A DNA stretch of 64,000 nt from Burkholderia sp. WSM2230 (GTDB taxonomy: Bacteria > Pseudomonadota > Gammaproteobacteria > Burkholderiales > Burkholderiaceae): assembly GCF_000472445.1 (NCBI RefSeq), contig NZ_AXAJ01000009.1:291-64290 (forward strand), written 5' to 3'. A model generated the notes under the pieces. It worked only from the letters and a program-made list of their open reading frames with translations, had not been told where the DNA came from and made no database searches. The position numbers were made by a program, and so were the translations under genes. Below are positions 42,639 through 51,995 of the stretch, in pieces (positions within the stretch are counted from its first letter, which is position 1; every line of letters starts with the position of its first letter).

Positions 42639-43556
42639 GTGAACAATCCAGCCGCCCTCTCTCCCGGCGACCCAATCCGTCGCGTCGCCTTTCTCGGCCT
42701 CGGCGTCATGGGCCATCCGATGGCCGGACATCTGGCGAAAGCCGGCCTCGATGTGACGGTGTACAACCGTACCTGGACGAAAGCAGAGCAATGGGTCTCC
42801 GAATACGGCGGACGCGCGGCGCGCACATCCCGCGAAGCCGTCGACGGCGCCGATCTCGTACTCGCGTGCGTCGGAAACGACGACGACCTGCGCAGCGTCA
42901 CGCTCGGTGACGAGGGCGCATTCGCCGGCATGAGCCAGGGTACTGTATTCGTGGACCACACCACGGCATCGGCCAACGTCGCGCGCGAACTCGCGGAGAT
43001 CGCCGGCAAGCAGGAGCTGCATTTCATCGACGCCCCGGTTTCCGGCGGCCAGGCCGGCGCGCAGAACGGCACGCTGACTATCATGTGCGGCGGCGACGCC
43101 CGCGCTTTCGAGCGCGCCTCGGCAACGCTGGACCACTATGCGGCCGCCGTCACGCTTATTGGCCCTGTGGGCGCGGGGCAACTGGCGAAAATGGTCAACC
43201 AGATCTGTATCGCCGGCATGGTGCAGGGCCTGTCCGAAGCCATCAATTTCGGCGAGCGCGCTGGCCTCGACATGCGTCTGGTGCTCGATGTGATCGGCAA
43301 GGGCGCGGCCGCCAGCTGGCAGATGGAAAACCGTGGACTCACGATGATCGAAGGCAAGTTCGACTATGGCTTCGCAGTCGACTGGATGCGAAAAGACCTC
43401 GGTTTCTGCCTCGACGAAGCGAAACGGAACGGCGCGTCCCTGCCCGTCACCGCCCTTGTCGACCAGTTCTATGGCGACGTGCAGGCATTGGGCGGCACGC
43501 GCTACGACACATCCAGCCTCATTTGGCGCCTGCGCAAGCTCAGGCCCGAGGGCTGA
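42639..43556 (+). CDS. 3-hydroxyisobutyrate dehydrogenase-family NAD(P)-dependent oxidoreductase
   Basis: This 305-residue beta-hydroxyacid dehydrogenase has Rossmann motif FLGLGVMGHPMAGHL, substrate-binding FIDAPVSGGQAGAQNGTL, catalytic Lys in GQLAKMVNQ, and the C-terminal YGFAVDWMRKDLG. The family includes tartronate semialdehyde reductase GarR and sulfolactaldehyde reductase YihU. Between soeA and sauU it may reduce or oxidise a sulfonated aldehyde or alcohol, but that is inference from position only. GTG 42639 has AAGGAG upstream. It is convergent with sauU, 51 bp away. Confidence 0.88.
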   Translation: MNNPAALSPGDPIRRVAFLGLGVMGHPMAGHLAKAGLDVTVYNRTWTKAEQWVSEYGGRAARTSREAVDGADLVLACVGNDDDLRSVTLGDEGAFAGMSQGTVFVDHTTASANVARELAEIAGKQELHFIDAPVSGGQAGAQNGTLTIMCGGDARAFERASATLDHYAAAVTLIGPVGAGQLAKMVNQICIAGMVQGLSEAINFGERAGLDMRLVLDVIGKGAAASWQMENRGLTMIEGKFDYGFAVDWMRKDLGFCLDEAKRNGASLPVTALVDQFYGDVQALGGTRYDTSSLIWRLRKLRPEG

Positions 43557-43607
43557 GCACTGGCAGGCGTCTTTTCCTACAACTGCCGAACCCGTCCTGC
43601 CGGCCTC

Positions 43608-44990
43608 TCACTTGCGCCAGCGCAACGGACGGCGCAGGTGATGCCGCTCAAGCCGCACTGCGGAGCCCGCGTGGAAAAACGCGGGCATGCCGGCCAGTTC
43701 GAGTCCCTCGCGCCGCTCGCGCTCTTCGTCGGCCTCGACCGTCTTGCCCGTATCGATGAAAAGCGCCGCCACGATGCCCACGGCAAGCAGACACGCCGAA
43801 AGCGTGAACGGGACGTTGTAGCTGCCGGTCGTCTCAATCAGGTAACCGAATGCGACCGGCGAGACCATGCCCGCCACTCCGAAGCCGGTGTTCATCATCC
43901 CGCCCGCAGTACCCGCATATTTGCCGGCGATGTCGAGCGGCAAGGTCCACAACACCGGATTCGTGATCTCGAGGAAAAAGAACGACGCGGAGAGAAACAG
44001 CACAGCCATCAGCGGATTCGTCGCGGATATCATCGGCAGCAGAAAAATCAGCGAACCACCCATGCCTGTCACCAGCACAGCGCAACGGGCAAAGCGCAAG
44101 CGACCCGTCAGCTTGTAGAGCCGGTCGGACACCACGCCGCCCAGCGTGTCGCCAATCACACCCGCGAGCAGCGGCAGCGCGGTGAAAAGCGCGAGGTGCT
44201 TGAGATCGAAGCCGCGCGACTCCTTCAGATACGAAGGCAGCCAGGTCAGGTAAACCCAGAGCAGCCAGCCATAACAGAAGTCCACGAAAGTGACGAGCCA
44301 CATCCGGCGGATGAGCTTGCGCCACGGCGTAGGCGCATGTTTGGCGCGGTCGCAATCGCCGGCGCGATAGCCGATCTCGGCAGTTTCCTCAGGCGTGATA
44401 CGCCGGTTCTGCTCCGGGGAGTTCGTGAAGACGCACAGGTACAGCACCGTCCACGCGAGGCTCGCCACGCCGAGCAGGACGAAGGCATCACGCCAGCCGC
44501 CCGCCACGACGATCGCGAGCACGAGCGGCGGCGTCACGGCGCCGCCCAGACGCGCAAAACTGTGTGTGATGCCCTGGGCGAAGCCGCGTTCCGCAACCGG
44601 CATCCAGTAGGTAAATGCTCGCGTGGCGCTCGGAAACGCACCGCCCTCGCCGACGCCGAGCGCGAACCTCAGCGCGACGAGCGTCATCACACTGCCGGCG
44701 AATCCGGTGGCGAGCGTGGCGACGCCCCAGATCAACGACAGAATCGTCAGCACGAGTTTCGGCCCGTACTTGTCCGACAGCCAGCCGCCGACGATCTGCA
44801 TGAATGCATACGGATAGGCAAATGCGGAAAACACCAGTCCGAGCTGAACCGTCGTCAGCCCCATTTCGTGGCGAATCAGCGGGCCGGCCACGGCAATATT
44901 CACCCGGTCGATGTACGAGATGAAGTACATCAGGCACATGACGGCCAGGATGATGTGGCGTGTTTTTACACGCCGCTTCTGCGTTTCCAT
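43608..44990 (-). CDS. sauU: MFS transporter, probable sulfoacetate importer SauU
   Basis: This 460-residue protein of the anion:cation symporter family has about 12 membrane segments. The N-terminal LAVMCLMYFISYIDRVNIAVAGP is a family signature; VGEGGAFPSATRAFTYWM and GVVSDRLYKLTGRLRFAR follow. In Cupriavidus necator, as I recall, SauU of this family takes up sulfoacetate and is encoded with SauS and SauT. AGGAGA precedes ATG 44990. A 188-bp gap separates it from sauT, so it may have extra regulation. The last 40 residues are charged and unusual. Confidence 0.78.
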   Translation of the reverse strand: METQKRRVKTRHIILAVMCLMYFISYIDRVNIAVAGPLIRHEMGLTTVQLGLVFSAFAYPYAFMQIVGGWLSDKYGPKLVLTILSLIWGVATLATGFAGSVMTLVALRFALGVGEGGAFPSATRAFTYWMPVAERGFAQGITHSFARLGGAVTPPLVLAIVVAGGWRDAFVLLGVASLAWTVLYLCVFTNSPEQNRRITPEETAEIGYRAGDCDRAKHAPTPWRKLIRRMWLVTFVDFCYGWLLWVYLTWLPSYLKESRGFDLKHLALFTALPLLAGVIGDTLGGVVSDRLYKLTGRLRFARCAVLVTGMGGSLIFLLPMISATNPLMAVLFLSASFFFLEITNPVLWTLPLDIAGKYAGTAGGMMNTGFGVAGMVSPVAFGYLIETTGSYNVPFTLSACLLAVGIVAALFIDTGKTVEADEERERREGLELAGMPAFFHAGSAVRLERHHLRRPLRWRK

Positions 44991-45178
44991 GCTGTCTCCT
45001 GTTTCTCTTATGTGATGCCCATGCCGGACGCGACGCCGTTGACGTGACGGCGTTCACCTGCGGCGCGTCGGCTCGTTTGATCGTTACGGCGGACTGTCTC
45101 CGCTCTCGCTGTAATAGCTCCCGTCGTGCCAGCAGGCGCGCCCGCAATCGCGGCCCGCCCGCGTGCACCGAGTAGCAG

Positions 45179-46837
45179 TCAGGGAGGCACCAGCTTCAGC
45201 CGTTGAACCTTGCCGGATGGCCCGCGCGGTAGATCCGCGACGAAGTAGAACGCCTTGGGCGTCTTGTAGCGGCCAAGCTCACGTAGACAGTGCGCCTGCA
45301 GATCCGTGACATCGAGCGCGCCCTGCCCCTCGCCAGCGCGCGGCACGACGAAAGCCACGATCTCCTGGCCGTACGCGGTGTCGGGCACGCCGACTGCCGC
45401 GGCATCCAGCACGCCAGGGTGCCTGAGCAACGCTTCGTCGATCTCGCGGGGGGCGATGTTCTCGCCGCCCTTGATGATCAGTTCCTTCGCCCGGCCGTTG
45501 ATGTAGAAGTAGCCGTCCTCATCGCGATAACCCAGATCGCCGGTGCGCAGCCAGCCGTCGTGCGTGAAAGCGGCACGCGTTTCCCCGGGCCGCTTGTAAT
45601 AACCGGCCATGACCTGCGCGCCGCGCAGCACGAGTTCGCCGCACTCGCGAGGGGCGCACTCGTGTCCGTCCCGTCCAATCACCCTGGCTTCGCTGCCCGA
45701 AGGCCGGCCGATACTGCCGATCCTCCGCTGCGCCGCATCATACGGATTACTGAATACCGGTGCGGCCGTTTCGGTCATGCCCATCGTTTCGATGATGCCG
45801 ATGCCAAAGCGCGCCTCGAACGCACGGTGATGATCGGCCGGCAGGGCCGCCGACGCACTGCGGCAAAACTTCACCGCAGAGAGGTCGAAGGCGCAAGCTT
45901 CGTCGTTGTTGAGCAGATAGGCGACGATCGTCGGCACTACGTTGATCCAGGTGCAGCCGTAGCGCGCGACGTCGCACCAGAAGCTGCGTGCGGAGAAACG
46001 CGAGGTCATGACCACCGAGCCGCCATGAAAGAGCGGCGCGATCAGCGTCACGACAAGGCCATTGATGTGATACAACGGCAACGCGGCGAGAACACGGTCG
46101 TCGGCGCCGAGGCGGTGCTCGGCCGTGATGTTCTGCGCATTGGCAAGCAGGTTTCGCTGCGTCAGCAAGACGCCCTTCGGCGCGCCTGTTGTGCCGGACG
46201 TGTACATGAGCAACGCTATGTCGTCGGCTTCCGGCCGTGGCCCGCGCGAACGGATTGCATGCCGCTCGGGCGTGATCGCGCGCGGTGTCGATGGCGGCTG
46301 CGCGACGGCCCCTGCCGTTGCCTCCGCGAGAGCCGCTTGGGGTTCCAGCGCCGCCGGCAACTCTTGCGCATCAGGTTCCGTTTGCACTAGCACGATCCTT
46401 TCAGCAAGCGCCTGATCGTGCAAACCGGCGAGGGCCCCTGCGATAGCGCCGTGAGTCTCGCGCCCGGCGAAAATCATGCGCGTATCCGAATGCTCGACGA
46501 TGTAGCGAAGCTGCGAAGGCTGGCACAGCAGGTTGAGCGGATTGGCCACAAGCCCGCTGTACATCGTGGCGAGCAGCAGCCGCGCAGTCTGAATCCCATT
46601 GCCCATGAACAGTGAGACGACATCGCCTGGCCGCAGGCCGGCGTCGTGAAAATGGGCTTCGAGCGCGCGGCAGTCGTCGCGCAATTGGCCGAACGTCAGT
46701 GTGCTCGCGCGAAGAGCCGTGGCGTCGTTGGCCGCACGGCTTTCCTCGCCTTCGGCAGCCGCCAGCAGAAACGGCTTATCTGGAAACTGCGCCGCACGTG
46801 CGTCGATCAGCGCGCGGATCGTCAGAGGCTGATTCAT
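45179..46837 (-). CDS. sauT: AMP-forming acyl-CoA synthetase, probable sulfoacetate-CoA ligase SauT
   Basis: This 552-residue ANL-superfamily enzyme has the P-loop-like YTSGTTGAPKG, WINVVPTI, GMTETAAPVFSNP, the hinge-region GDLGYRDEDGYFYINGR, the core-to-tail AKELIIKGGENIAP and catalytic Lys in GPSGKVQRLKL. It should adenylate sulfoacetate and transfer it to CoA. The specificity assignment comes from its four-base overlap with sauS and from the neighbouring sulfonate genes, because the ANL family is broad. Confidence 0.8.
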   Translation of the reverse strand: MNQPLTIRALIDARAAQFPDKPFLLAAAEGEESRAANDATALRASTLTFGQLRDDCRALEAHFHDAGLRPGDVVSLFMGNGIQTARLLLATMYSGLVANPLNLLCQPSQLRYIVEHSDTRMIFAGRETHGAIAGALAGLHDQALAERIVLVQTEPDAQELPAALEPQAALAEATAGAVAQPPSTPRAITPERHAIRSRGPRPEADDIALLMYTSGTTGAPKGVLLTQRNLLANAQNITAEHRLGADDRVLAALPLYHINGLVVTLIAPLFHGGSVVMTSRFSARSFWCDVARYGCTWINVVPTIVAYLLNNDEACAFDLSAVKFCRSASAALPADHHRAFEARFGIGIIETMGMTETAAPVFSNPYDAAQRRIGSIGRPSGSEARVIGRDGHECAPRECGELVLRGAQVMAGYYKRPGETRAAFTHDGWLRTGDLGYRDEDGYFYINGRAKELIIKGGENIAPREIDEALLRHPGVLDAAAVGVPDTAYGQEIVAFVVPRAGEGQGALDVTDLQAHCLRELGRYKTPKAFYFVADLPRGPSGKVQRLKLVPP

Positions 46838-48288
46838 CGACCGTACCTCCTGAAGAAATCACCGAGCAGATTTTCTGTCTCCGGTATGCGCTCTTCGATC
46901 GGATAGGCGACGCGCGTGATGTTCAGGTAATGGCGGAAATTAAGGTTCTCCGAGAAATTGTTGCGGCCCCACGTGCCGCAGCCCATAGACAGCGAGAATG
47001 GCAAGCCGTTGTCGAAGTTGCCGCCGGTTGCAAAGCAATGCGCCTGATTCACGATCACGCGAGCCACAGGCAAACTGGAACCCAGCAGCACCGCCTGTTC
47101 GGGATCGCTTGAATGCAGGCCCACTGAATGTCCCGCGCCCATGTAGGCGTAAATGCGGCGCACGATGTCGGAAGCGGCGTTAAACGTGTCAGCGCGATAA
47201 ACGGTGAGAACGGGAGCCAGCTTCTCACCGGAGAACGGGTAGTCCGCGCCGGCACCGGTTTCTTCGACCATCAGGAAGGCGGGCTGCCGTGCTGCAATGT
47301 CATCCAGGCCCGCCACGCGTGCGATTGCCGCAGCGGATCGTGCGGTGCATTGCCCGGAGAGCTTGCCATCCACCCACATGGCGGCCTGCAGCCGCGCCTT
47401 TTGCGCGTCGTTCAGCAGCACGCCGCCGCACGCGGCCAGTTCGCGCAACGTGGGCACGTACACGGCGTCCTCGATAACAATGCTGTTCTCGGACGAACAG
47501 CTCGTCGCGTTATCGAAGGTCTTGGAACTCGCGATCTTGTGCGCCGCGTCGCGAAGATCGGCCGACGCCGTCACGATCGAAGCAACGTTCCCCGCCCCGA
47601 CGCCGAACGCAGGCGTCCCGCTTGCATAGGCCATCCGCACATTCGCCTGCGATCCGGTCGCCACCACGAGATCCGCCTCGCGCATCAATTCTGCCGTGGC
47701 TGCCTTGCTGATCGGCGCCGGCAGCATCTGGACGAGGTCCGCGGACAATCCCGCTTTCGCGAACTGCGCATGAATGAATTCGATCAGTAGTGCGCAGGAC
47801 GAATAGCCCTTTGGAGAAGGGGCAACGATCACGGCGTTGCCGCATTTGAGAGCGTTGATGATCTTGTTGACCGGCGTCGCCGCGGGATTGGTGGATGGTG
47901 TGATCGCCGCGACGACACCGACGGCTCGGGCAATCTCGACAATGCCGCTGGCCGCGTCGCGCGCAATCACGCCGGTAGTCTTCTGTCCACGCAGATCGCG
48001 CAGCAACCCGAGCGTCTTGCGATAGTTCTTGCGAAACTTGTCGTCCACGTTACCGAGGCCGGTGCTGTGCACCGCCAGTTCGGCAAGCCGCCGGTTCCGC
48101 GCCGGCTCCATGATGGCCCACGCGGCGGCATCGGCTGCCGTATCGAGCACGTGCTGTCCCGCGAACTCGAATTCGCGCTGCGCGGCGCGCGCACGCGAGA
48201 CGAGTGCGCCGACGCTGTGCTCCACTCTGCTGTCCGCGCGTTCGCGCGCTGCATCGGCGTCCATTGCCCTGACGTTCATAAGGTCCAC
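46834..48288 (-). CDS. sauS: CoA-acylating aldehyde dehydrogenase, probable sulfoacetaldehyde dehydrogenase SauS
   Basis: This 484-residue aldehyde dehydrogenase is of the acylating (EutE/AdhE-like) type. ITPSTNPAATPVNKIINALKC is typical of CoA-dependent members, the nucleophile Cys sits in DNATSCSSENS, and the C-terminal half contains AGHSVGLHS and CGTWGRNNFSENL. It should reduce sulfoacetyl-CoA to sulfoacetaldehyde for Xsc. sauS is first in the leftward sauST transcript and divergent from the IclR gene sauR; a perfect inverted repeat lies between them. Confidence 0.82.
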   Translation of the reverse strand: MDLMNVRAMDADAARERADSRVEHSVGALVSRARAAQREFEFAGQHVLDTAADAAAWAIMEPARNRRLAELAVHSTGLGNVDDKFRKNYRKTLGLLRDLRGQKTTGVIARDAASGIVEIARAVGVVAAITPSTNPAATPVNKIINALKCGNAVIVAPSPKGYSSCALLIEFIHAQFAKAGLSADLVQMLPAPISKAATAELMREADLVVATGSQANVRMAYASGTPAFGVGAGNVASIVTASADLRDAAHKIASSKTFDNATSCSSENSIVIEDAVYVPTLRELAACGGVLLNDAQKARLQAAMWVDGKLSGQCTARSAAAIARVAGLDDIAARQPAFLMVEETGAGADYPFSGEKLAPVLTVYRADTFNAASDIVRRIYAYMGAGHSVGLHSSDPEQAVLLGSSLPVARVIVNQAHCFATGGNFDNGLPFSLSMGCGTWGRNNFSENLNFRHYLNITRVAYPIEERIPETENLLGDFFRRYGR

Positions 48289-48400
48289 TCCGGATGGAAA
48301 GGGTTGGCAGTAGGGACAATCTAGCCAGCGTTGTCTGCTTCGGAGTCCCGTTTTTTTGAACTATCGGGGCGCGACATTCGCGTGAATCGGAAACTGCAAA

Positions 48401-48426
48401 TTTCGGGACTTACCCGAGTCCCGAAA
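48401..48426. promoter_or_regulatory. Perfect inverted repeat, candidate SauR operator
   Basis: TTTCGGGACT (48401-48410) and AGTCCCGAAA (48417-48426) form a perfect 10-6-10 inverted repeat in the sauS-sauR divergent region. A single half-site AGTCCCG lies at 48344-48350, nearer to sauS. Size and symmetry fit an IclR-family dimer site. Confidence 0.65.
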
Positions 48427-48483
48427 ACCGATCATGTCGATGCACAATCGGATCTGAGATACCCCGCGGGGAGGAGACGAGAA

Positions 48484-49248
48484 GTGCCGACTTCGAATCA
48501 ATCAAACGCAGCGGCCGTGCGCGCCTTTCGCGTTCTCGAACTGTTGGCGGAAGCAGGCGCTCCGCTTTCCATGACGGAAATCGTGCATGCACTGGAGTTG
48601 CCCAAGCAGACGGTGCATCGCATCCTCGTGCAATTGATGGACGCGTGGCTGGTTACGCGCAGCGCGGGCGACCGGCTGTATGAATGCTCGCCGCGCGTGC
48701 GCATGCTCGCCGTCAATGTACTGATGCATGCGGGCCCGGCGGCCGCACGCCATGTCCTGCTCGAACAACTGGTGGCGAAAATCGGCGAGACGTGCAACCT
48801 GACCATGCTTTCCGGTAACGACGTGGTCTACGTCGACCGGGTGGAAACCGAGTGGCCGCTGCGTATGCACCTTCAACCGGGCTCGCACGTTCCTCTTCAT
48901 TGCTCGGCAAGCGGCAAACTGCTGCTCAGCTTTCTGCCGAAGGACCGGCGCGAACGGCTCATTGAAACGTTGCCGCTGCGCGCCTATTCGGATCGGACCA
49001 TTACCGACCGCGAGGCGCTGCGCAAGGAACTGGTGATGACGCGGCGACGCCAGCTCGCGATCAACAACCAGGAGCATCTGCAAGGGCTGATTGCGATCGC
49101 AGTACCGGTCATGCTGGACCGCAACCGTGCCTGCGCGGCGATTGCCGTTCAGGCGCCCGTCGGGCGCGTCGTGCTAGACGATCTGCTCGCCTTCGTGCCC
49201 GATTTGCGGCACGCTGCAGAGGAAACCGCAAGGACTTTCCGGATGTGA
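48484..49248 (+). CDS. sauR: IclR-family regulator, probable SauR
   Basis: This 254-residue protein has an N-terminal winged helix (VRAFRVLELLAEAGAPLSMTE, ELPKQTVHRILVQLM) and a C-terminal effector domain (GETCNLTMLSGNDVVYVDR, PGSHVPLHCSASGKLLL). GTG 48484 with GAGGAG seven bases upstream is the best start; the frame is open to 48331, but that region contains the operator. The position opposite sauST matches known sauR loci. The effector may be sulfoacetate. Confidence 0.85.
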   Translation: MPTSNQSNAAAVRAFRVLELLAEAGAPLSMTEIVHALELPKQTVHRILVQLMDAWLVTRSAGDRLYECSPRVRMLAVNVLMHAGPAAARHVLLEQLVAKIGETCNLTMLSGNDVVYVDRVETEWPLRMHLQPGSHVPLHCSASGKLLLSFLPKDRRERLIETLPLRAYSDRTITDREALRKELVMTRRRQLAINNQEHLQGLIAIAVPVMLDRNRACAAIAVQAPVGRVVLDDLLAFVPDLRHAAEETARTFRM

Positions 49249-49296
49249 TTCTGCTCGACCCGCCGACGCGCCTTCGAGCGTCGCCCGGTGTTTGCG

Positions 49297-49317
49297 CCGT
49301 TCCGGAAAACGGAACGG
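49297..49317. promoter_or_regulatory. Inverted repeat upstream of the second IclR gene
   Basis: CCGTTCCG (49297-49304) and CGGAACGG (49310-49317) form a perfect 8-5-8 repeat. The sequence GTTCCGGAAAA within it recurs inverted as TTTTCCGGAAC at 49404-49414, just before the start codon of the following IclR gene. Two sites of this kind suggest autoregulation. Confidence 0.55.
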
Positions 49318-49421
49318 CCGGTCGGTGCCGGGCAGCACCAGAGGCTGAAAAACCGGCGCACAGCCGGGCGCACAAAGCCGGCTGATACAATGGTGGCGAT
49401 CCATTTTCCGGAACGCCAGAC

Positions 49422-50174
49422 ATGACTGGAGCGGATACCCCTACCCTGCGAGCTTTCGCGCTGCTCGAGCATCTCGTCAACGCGGAAGGCCCAGTGTCGC
49501 TCGCCGACATTGCACACGACGTCGATCTGCCGAAAGCTTCGCTGCACCGAATGCTGGCTTCGCTGGAGGCCGGCGGCCTCGTGATTCGCGAGCCGGGCCA
49601 GAAGAACGCCTATGCGATCGGGCCGCGCCTTGCGCAGCTCGGTCTTGGCGTCATGATGCATTCGGGTGCCCGCCGGCTGCGTCACGCGATCCTCTCGCAT
49701 CTCGTCGCCGATCTTGGCGAGACCTGCAATCTCACGATGCTTCACAACACCGAGGTGCTCTATCTCGACCGGATGGAAGCCCCGTGGCCGTTGCGGCTCG
49801 ATCTCAAGCCAGGTTCGCACGTCCCCGCGCATTGCAGCGCGAGCGGCAAGCTGCTGCTGGCGATGCTGCCGCGCGAGCAACGCAGCGCGATCGTGCGCAC
49901 CCTGAAGCTCGAGCGCTTTACGCCGAACACCATCACCGATCCCGAACTGCTCGAAGCAGAGCTTGACCGCACCGCGCACAAGCGCATTGCGATCGACAAC
50001 GAGGAGTTTGTCGCCGGCATTGCGTGCGTGGCAGCGCCGGTAATGAGCGAGAACAACACCTGCGTTGCAGCGATCGCGGTTCATGCGCCGGTTTCACGCG
50101 CGCCGCTTTCGCGCGCCCTGCAATTCGTTCCACGCCTGCAGGAAGCAGCGCGGGAACTCGCTAAAACGTTCTAG
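49422..50174 (+). CDS. IclR-family regulator, paralogue of SauR
   Basis: This 250-residue protein has a winged helix at the N-terminus (TLRAFALLEHLVNAEGPVSL, LPKASLHRMLASLE). Its effector domain is close to that of SauR (GETCNLTML, WPLRLDLKPGSHVP, HCSASGKLLL). The high similarity suggests a tandem duplication followed by divergence, probably with a related sulfonate or carboxylate as effector. It ends four bases before the convergent tauR gene. Confidence 0.85.
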   Translation: MTGADTPTLRAFALLEHLVNAEGPVSLADIAHDVDLPKASLHRMLASLEAGGLVIREPGQKNAYAIGPRLAQLGLGVMMHSGARRLRHAILSHLVADLGETCNLTMLHNTEVLYLDRMEAPWPLRLDLKPGSHVPAHCSASGKLLLAMLPREQRSAIVRTLKLERFTPNTITDPELLEAELDRTAHKRIAIDNEEFVAGIACVAAPVMSENNTCVAAIAVHAPVSRAPLSRALQFVPRLQEAARELAKTF

Positions 50175-50178
50175 CCGC

Positions 50179-51705
50179 TTATGTCTTCGGCCGCTGCGCG
50201 CGCACGAGTTCGGCGAGCAGGCGCACACCGGCGTCGATTTTTTCGAGCTTGATGGCCGAAAAGCCCATCCGGAAACAATGCTTCTGTTCGGCTCCGGTCA
50301 TGAAAAAAACGTCGCCCAATTCGATCAGGATGCCATGAGCTTGCGCCTCGTCCGCGAGCATGGTCGCGTCGAGCCAGGGCGGCCCCTCGACCCAGCACGA
50401 TGCGCCACCGCCAATCGGCACATAGCGCACCTCGGGCAGATGAGTATCCAGCGCTTTCATCAGTGCCTGCGCCCGCTCGCGATACGCATAGGCGAGCCGC
50501 CGCAATAGCGCGTCGTGATGGCCAAGCGCGAGGAAAGTAGCAAAGGCGCGCTGAATGTACGCCGCCGGGTGGCGCACCATCAGGCGCCGCAATGCGCGCA
50601 GCTCGCGTACGAGCTCGCGCGGTCCGACGATATAACCGAGCCGCAAGCCAGGCGCAAAGGTCTTCGAGAGGCTGCCTATATAGATCACACGATCCGCCGT
50701 ATCGAGGCTCTTCAATGCGGGGTGTGGCGCGCCTGAGAAGTTGTTCTCGCTTTCATAGTCGTCTTCGATCAGGACGAAGTCGTGTTGCTGCGCGAGTTCG
50801 AGAAGCGCATGACGGCGCTCGATGGGCATGGTCGCCGTGGTGGGACATTGATGGCTCGGCGTGACGTACACGTAGTCGCACCGCGCGAGCAGATCGGCGT
50901 CCTCGACTGGACGAACACCGCCGCCATCGACCGGCAGGGGCTGTAGCCGCGCATTGCGGTTCTCGAAGATGTTGCGGGCATCCGGATACCCGGGATTTTC
51001 GAAGCCGATCGTGGTCCGCTCGCTTGCCAGCAGGTCGGCAATGAGATACAGCGCCTGCTGGCAGCCAATCGTGACGACAATCTCATCAGGCATCGCAAAG
51101 ACGCCACGCCGCGGCAGCACACGCGTGCGGATCTGCTGGATCAACGTATCGTCGTCACGCTCGATGAGGTCCGGCGCCCAGCTACGGATCTCCATCACCG
51201 ACAGCGCCTTCATACAGCACTCGCGCCAGTCGCTGGTCGGAAACAGCGACTGATCGAACTGCCCGTAGACGAACGGATACTCATAGCTTAGCCAGTTGCC
51301 AGGCTTGACGATGTTGCGCTGCGCGGAGGGCCGTCTGTGCAGGCGCTGGGTCCATTCCGGCCGCGCAGCCACTTCGCTGGCCGACTGGCCCGGGACCGTC
51401 TGCAGCGGGGAAAACCCGTGGCGCCCCTCGAGGATGGCCGGGTTGACGAAGTGTCCGCTGCGCTCCCGCGAGATCAGATACCCCTCTTCCACGAGTTGCT
51501 GATATGCGAGCACCACGGTGTTGCGAGCCACGCCCAACTGGTCGGACAGTTCCCGGCTGGATGGCAAAGCGTGTTCCGGCGGCAACTGGCCGTCGAGAAT
51601 CGCCGCTACCAGCATCTGGCGAATCTGGCCCTGCAGGCTCATGTTCGACTCGGGCGAACGCTGGAACTGTTGGGTCCACAAGGCCACCGAGGTACGACTG
51701 GACAT
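50179..51705 (-). CDS. tauR: MocR-type (GntR plus aminotransferase) regulator, probable TauR
   Basis: This 508-residue protein has a GntR winged helix (residues about 22-85: LQGQIRQMLVAAILDGQLPP, PSSRELSDQLGVARNTVVLAY) and a class-I aminotransferase-like domain. That domain carries ITIGCQQALYL-type, VYVTPSHQCPTTATM and PLP-Lys SLSKTFAPGLRLG segments. TauR of this kind activates taurine genes in Rhodobacter. It is divergent from tauABC. ATG 51705 has AGGAGA upstream. Confidence 0.88.
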   Translation of the reverse strand: MSSRTSVALWTQQFQRSPESNMSLQGQIRQMLVAAILDGQLPPEHALPSSRELSDQLGVARNTVVLAYQQLVEEGYLISRERSGHFVNPAILEGRHGFSPLQTVPGQSASEVAARPEWTQRLHRRPSAQRNIVKPGNWLSYEYPFVYGQFDQSLFPTSDWRECCMKALSVMEIRSWAPDLIERDDDTLIQQIRTRVLPRRGVFAMPDEIVVTIGCQQALYLIADLLASERTTIGFENPGYPDARNIFENRNARLQPLPVDGGGVRPVEDADLLARCDYVYVTPSHQCPTTATMPIERRHALLELAQQHDFVLIEDDYESENNFSGAPHPALKSLDTADRVIYIGSLSKTFAPGLRLGYIVGPRELVRELRALRRLMVRHPAAYIQRAFATFLALGHHDALLRRLAYAYRERAQALMKALDTHLPEVRYVPIGGGASCWVEGPPWLDATMLADEAQAHGILIELGDVFFMTGAEQKHCFRMGFSAIKLEKIDAGVRLLAELVRAQRPKT

Positions 51706-51844
51706 GCTTTCTCCTGAATTTTGACGCCGGATCCCACGGTGCCAGCGCCAGCAACGCATGGCGGACACGCGGCTGGGCGGGTTTCCCCGTAGCGGAACAA
51801 CAATTGTGCGATGCATCTGACCGGTACGTTTCAGACCGGACGCT

Positions 51845-51877
51845 GTGGACTCAACGATCAACCCCGTCTGGCCCTAA
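51845..51877 (+). promoter_or_regulatory. Bipartite element upstream of tauA, candidate TauR site
   Basis: GTGGACTCA (from 51845) and CTGGCCCTAA (51868-51877) are 23 bp apart start to start. The same pair with the same spacing lies upstream of xsc; 23 of 33 positions agree. The second half resembles CTGGACYTAA, the TauR repeat of Rhodobacter as I remember it. A TATATT (51883-51888) that could be a -10 follows six bases later. Confidence 0.65.
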
Positions 51878-51995
51878 CCGGCTATATTTTTTAATGACGA
51901 TACTCGCATCAACCCTTTCGCTGCGATTGGGACAAGCCCCCGTCGGCGCGCGTGAGATTCGCGTGTATCGCGCAAGGCTATCTCGGAGACCTACG

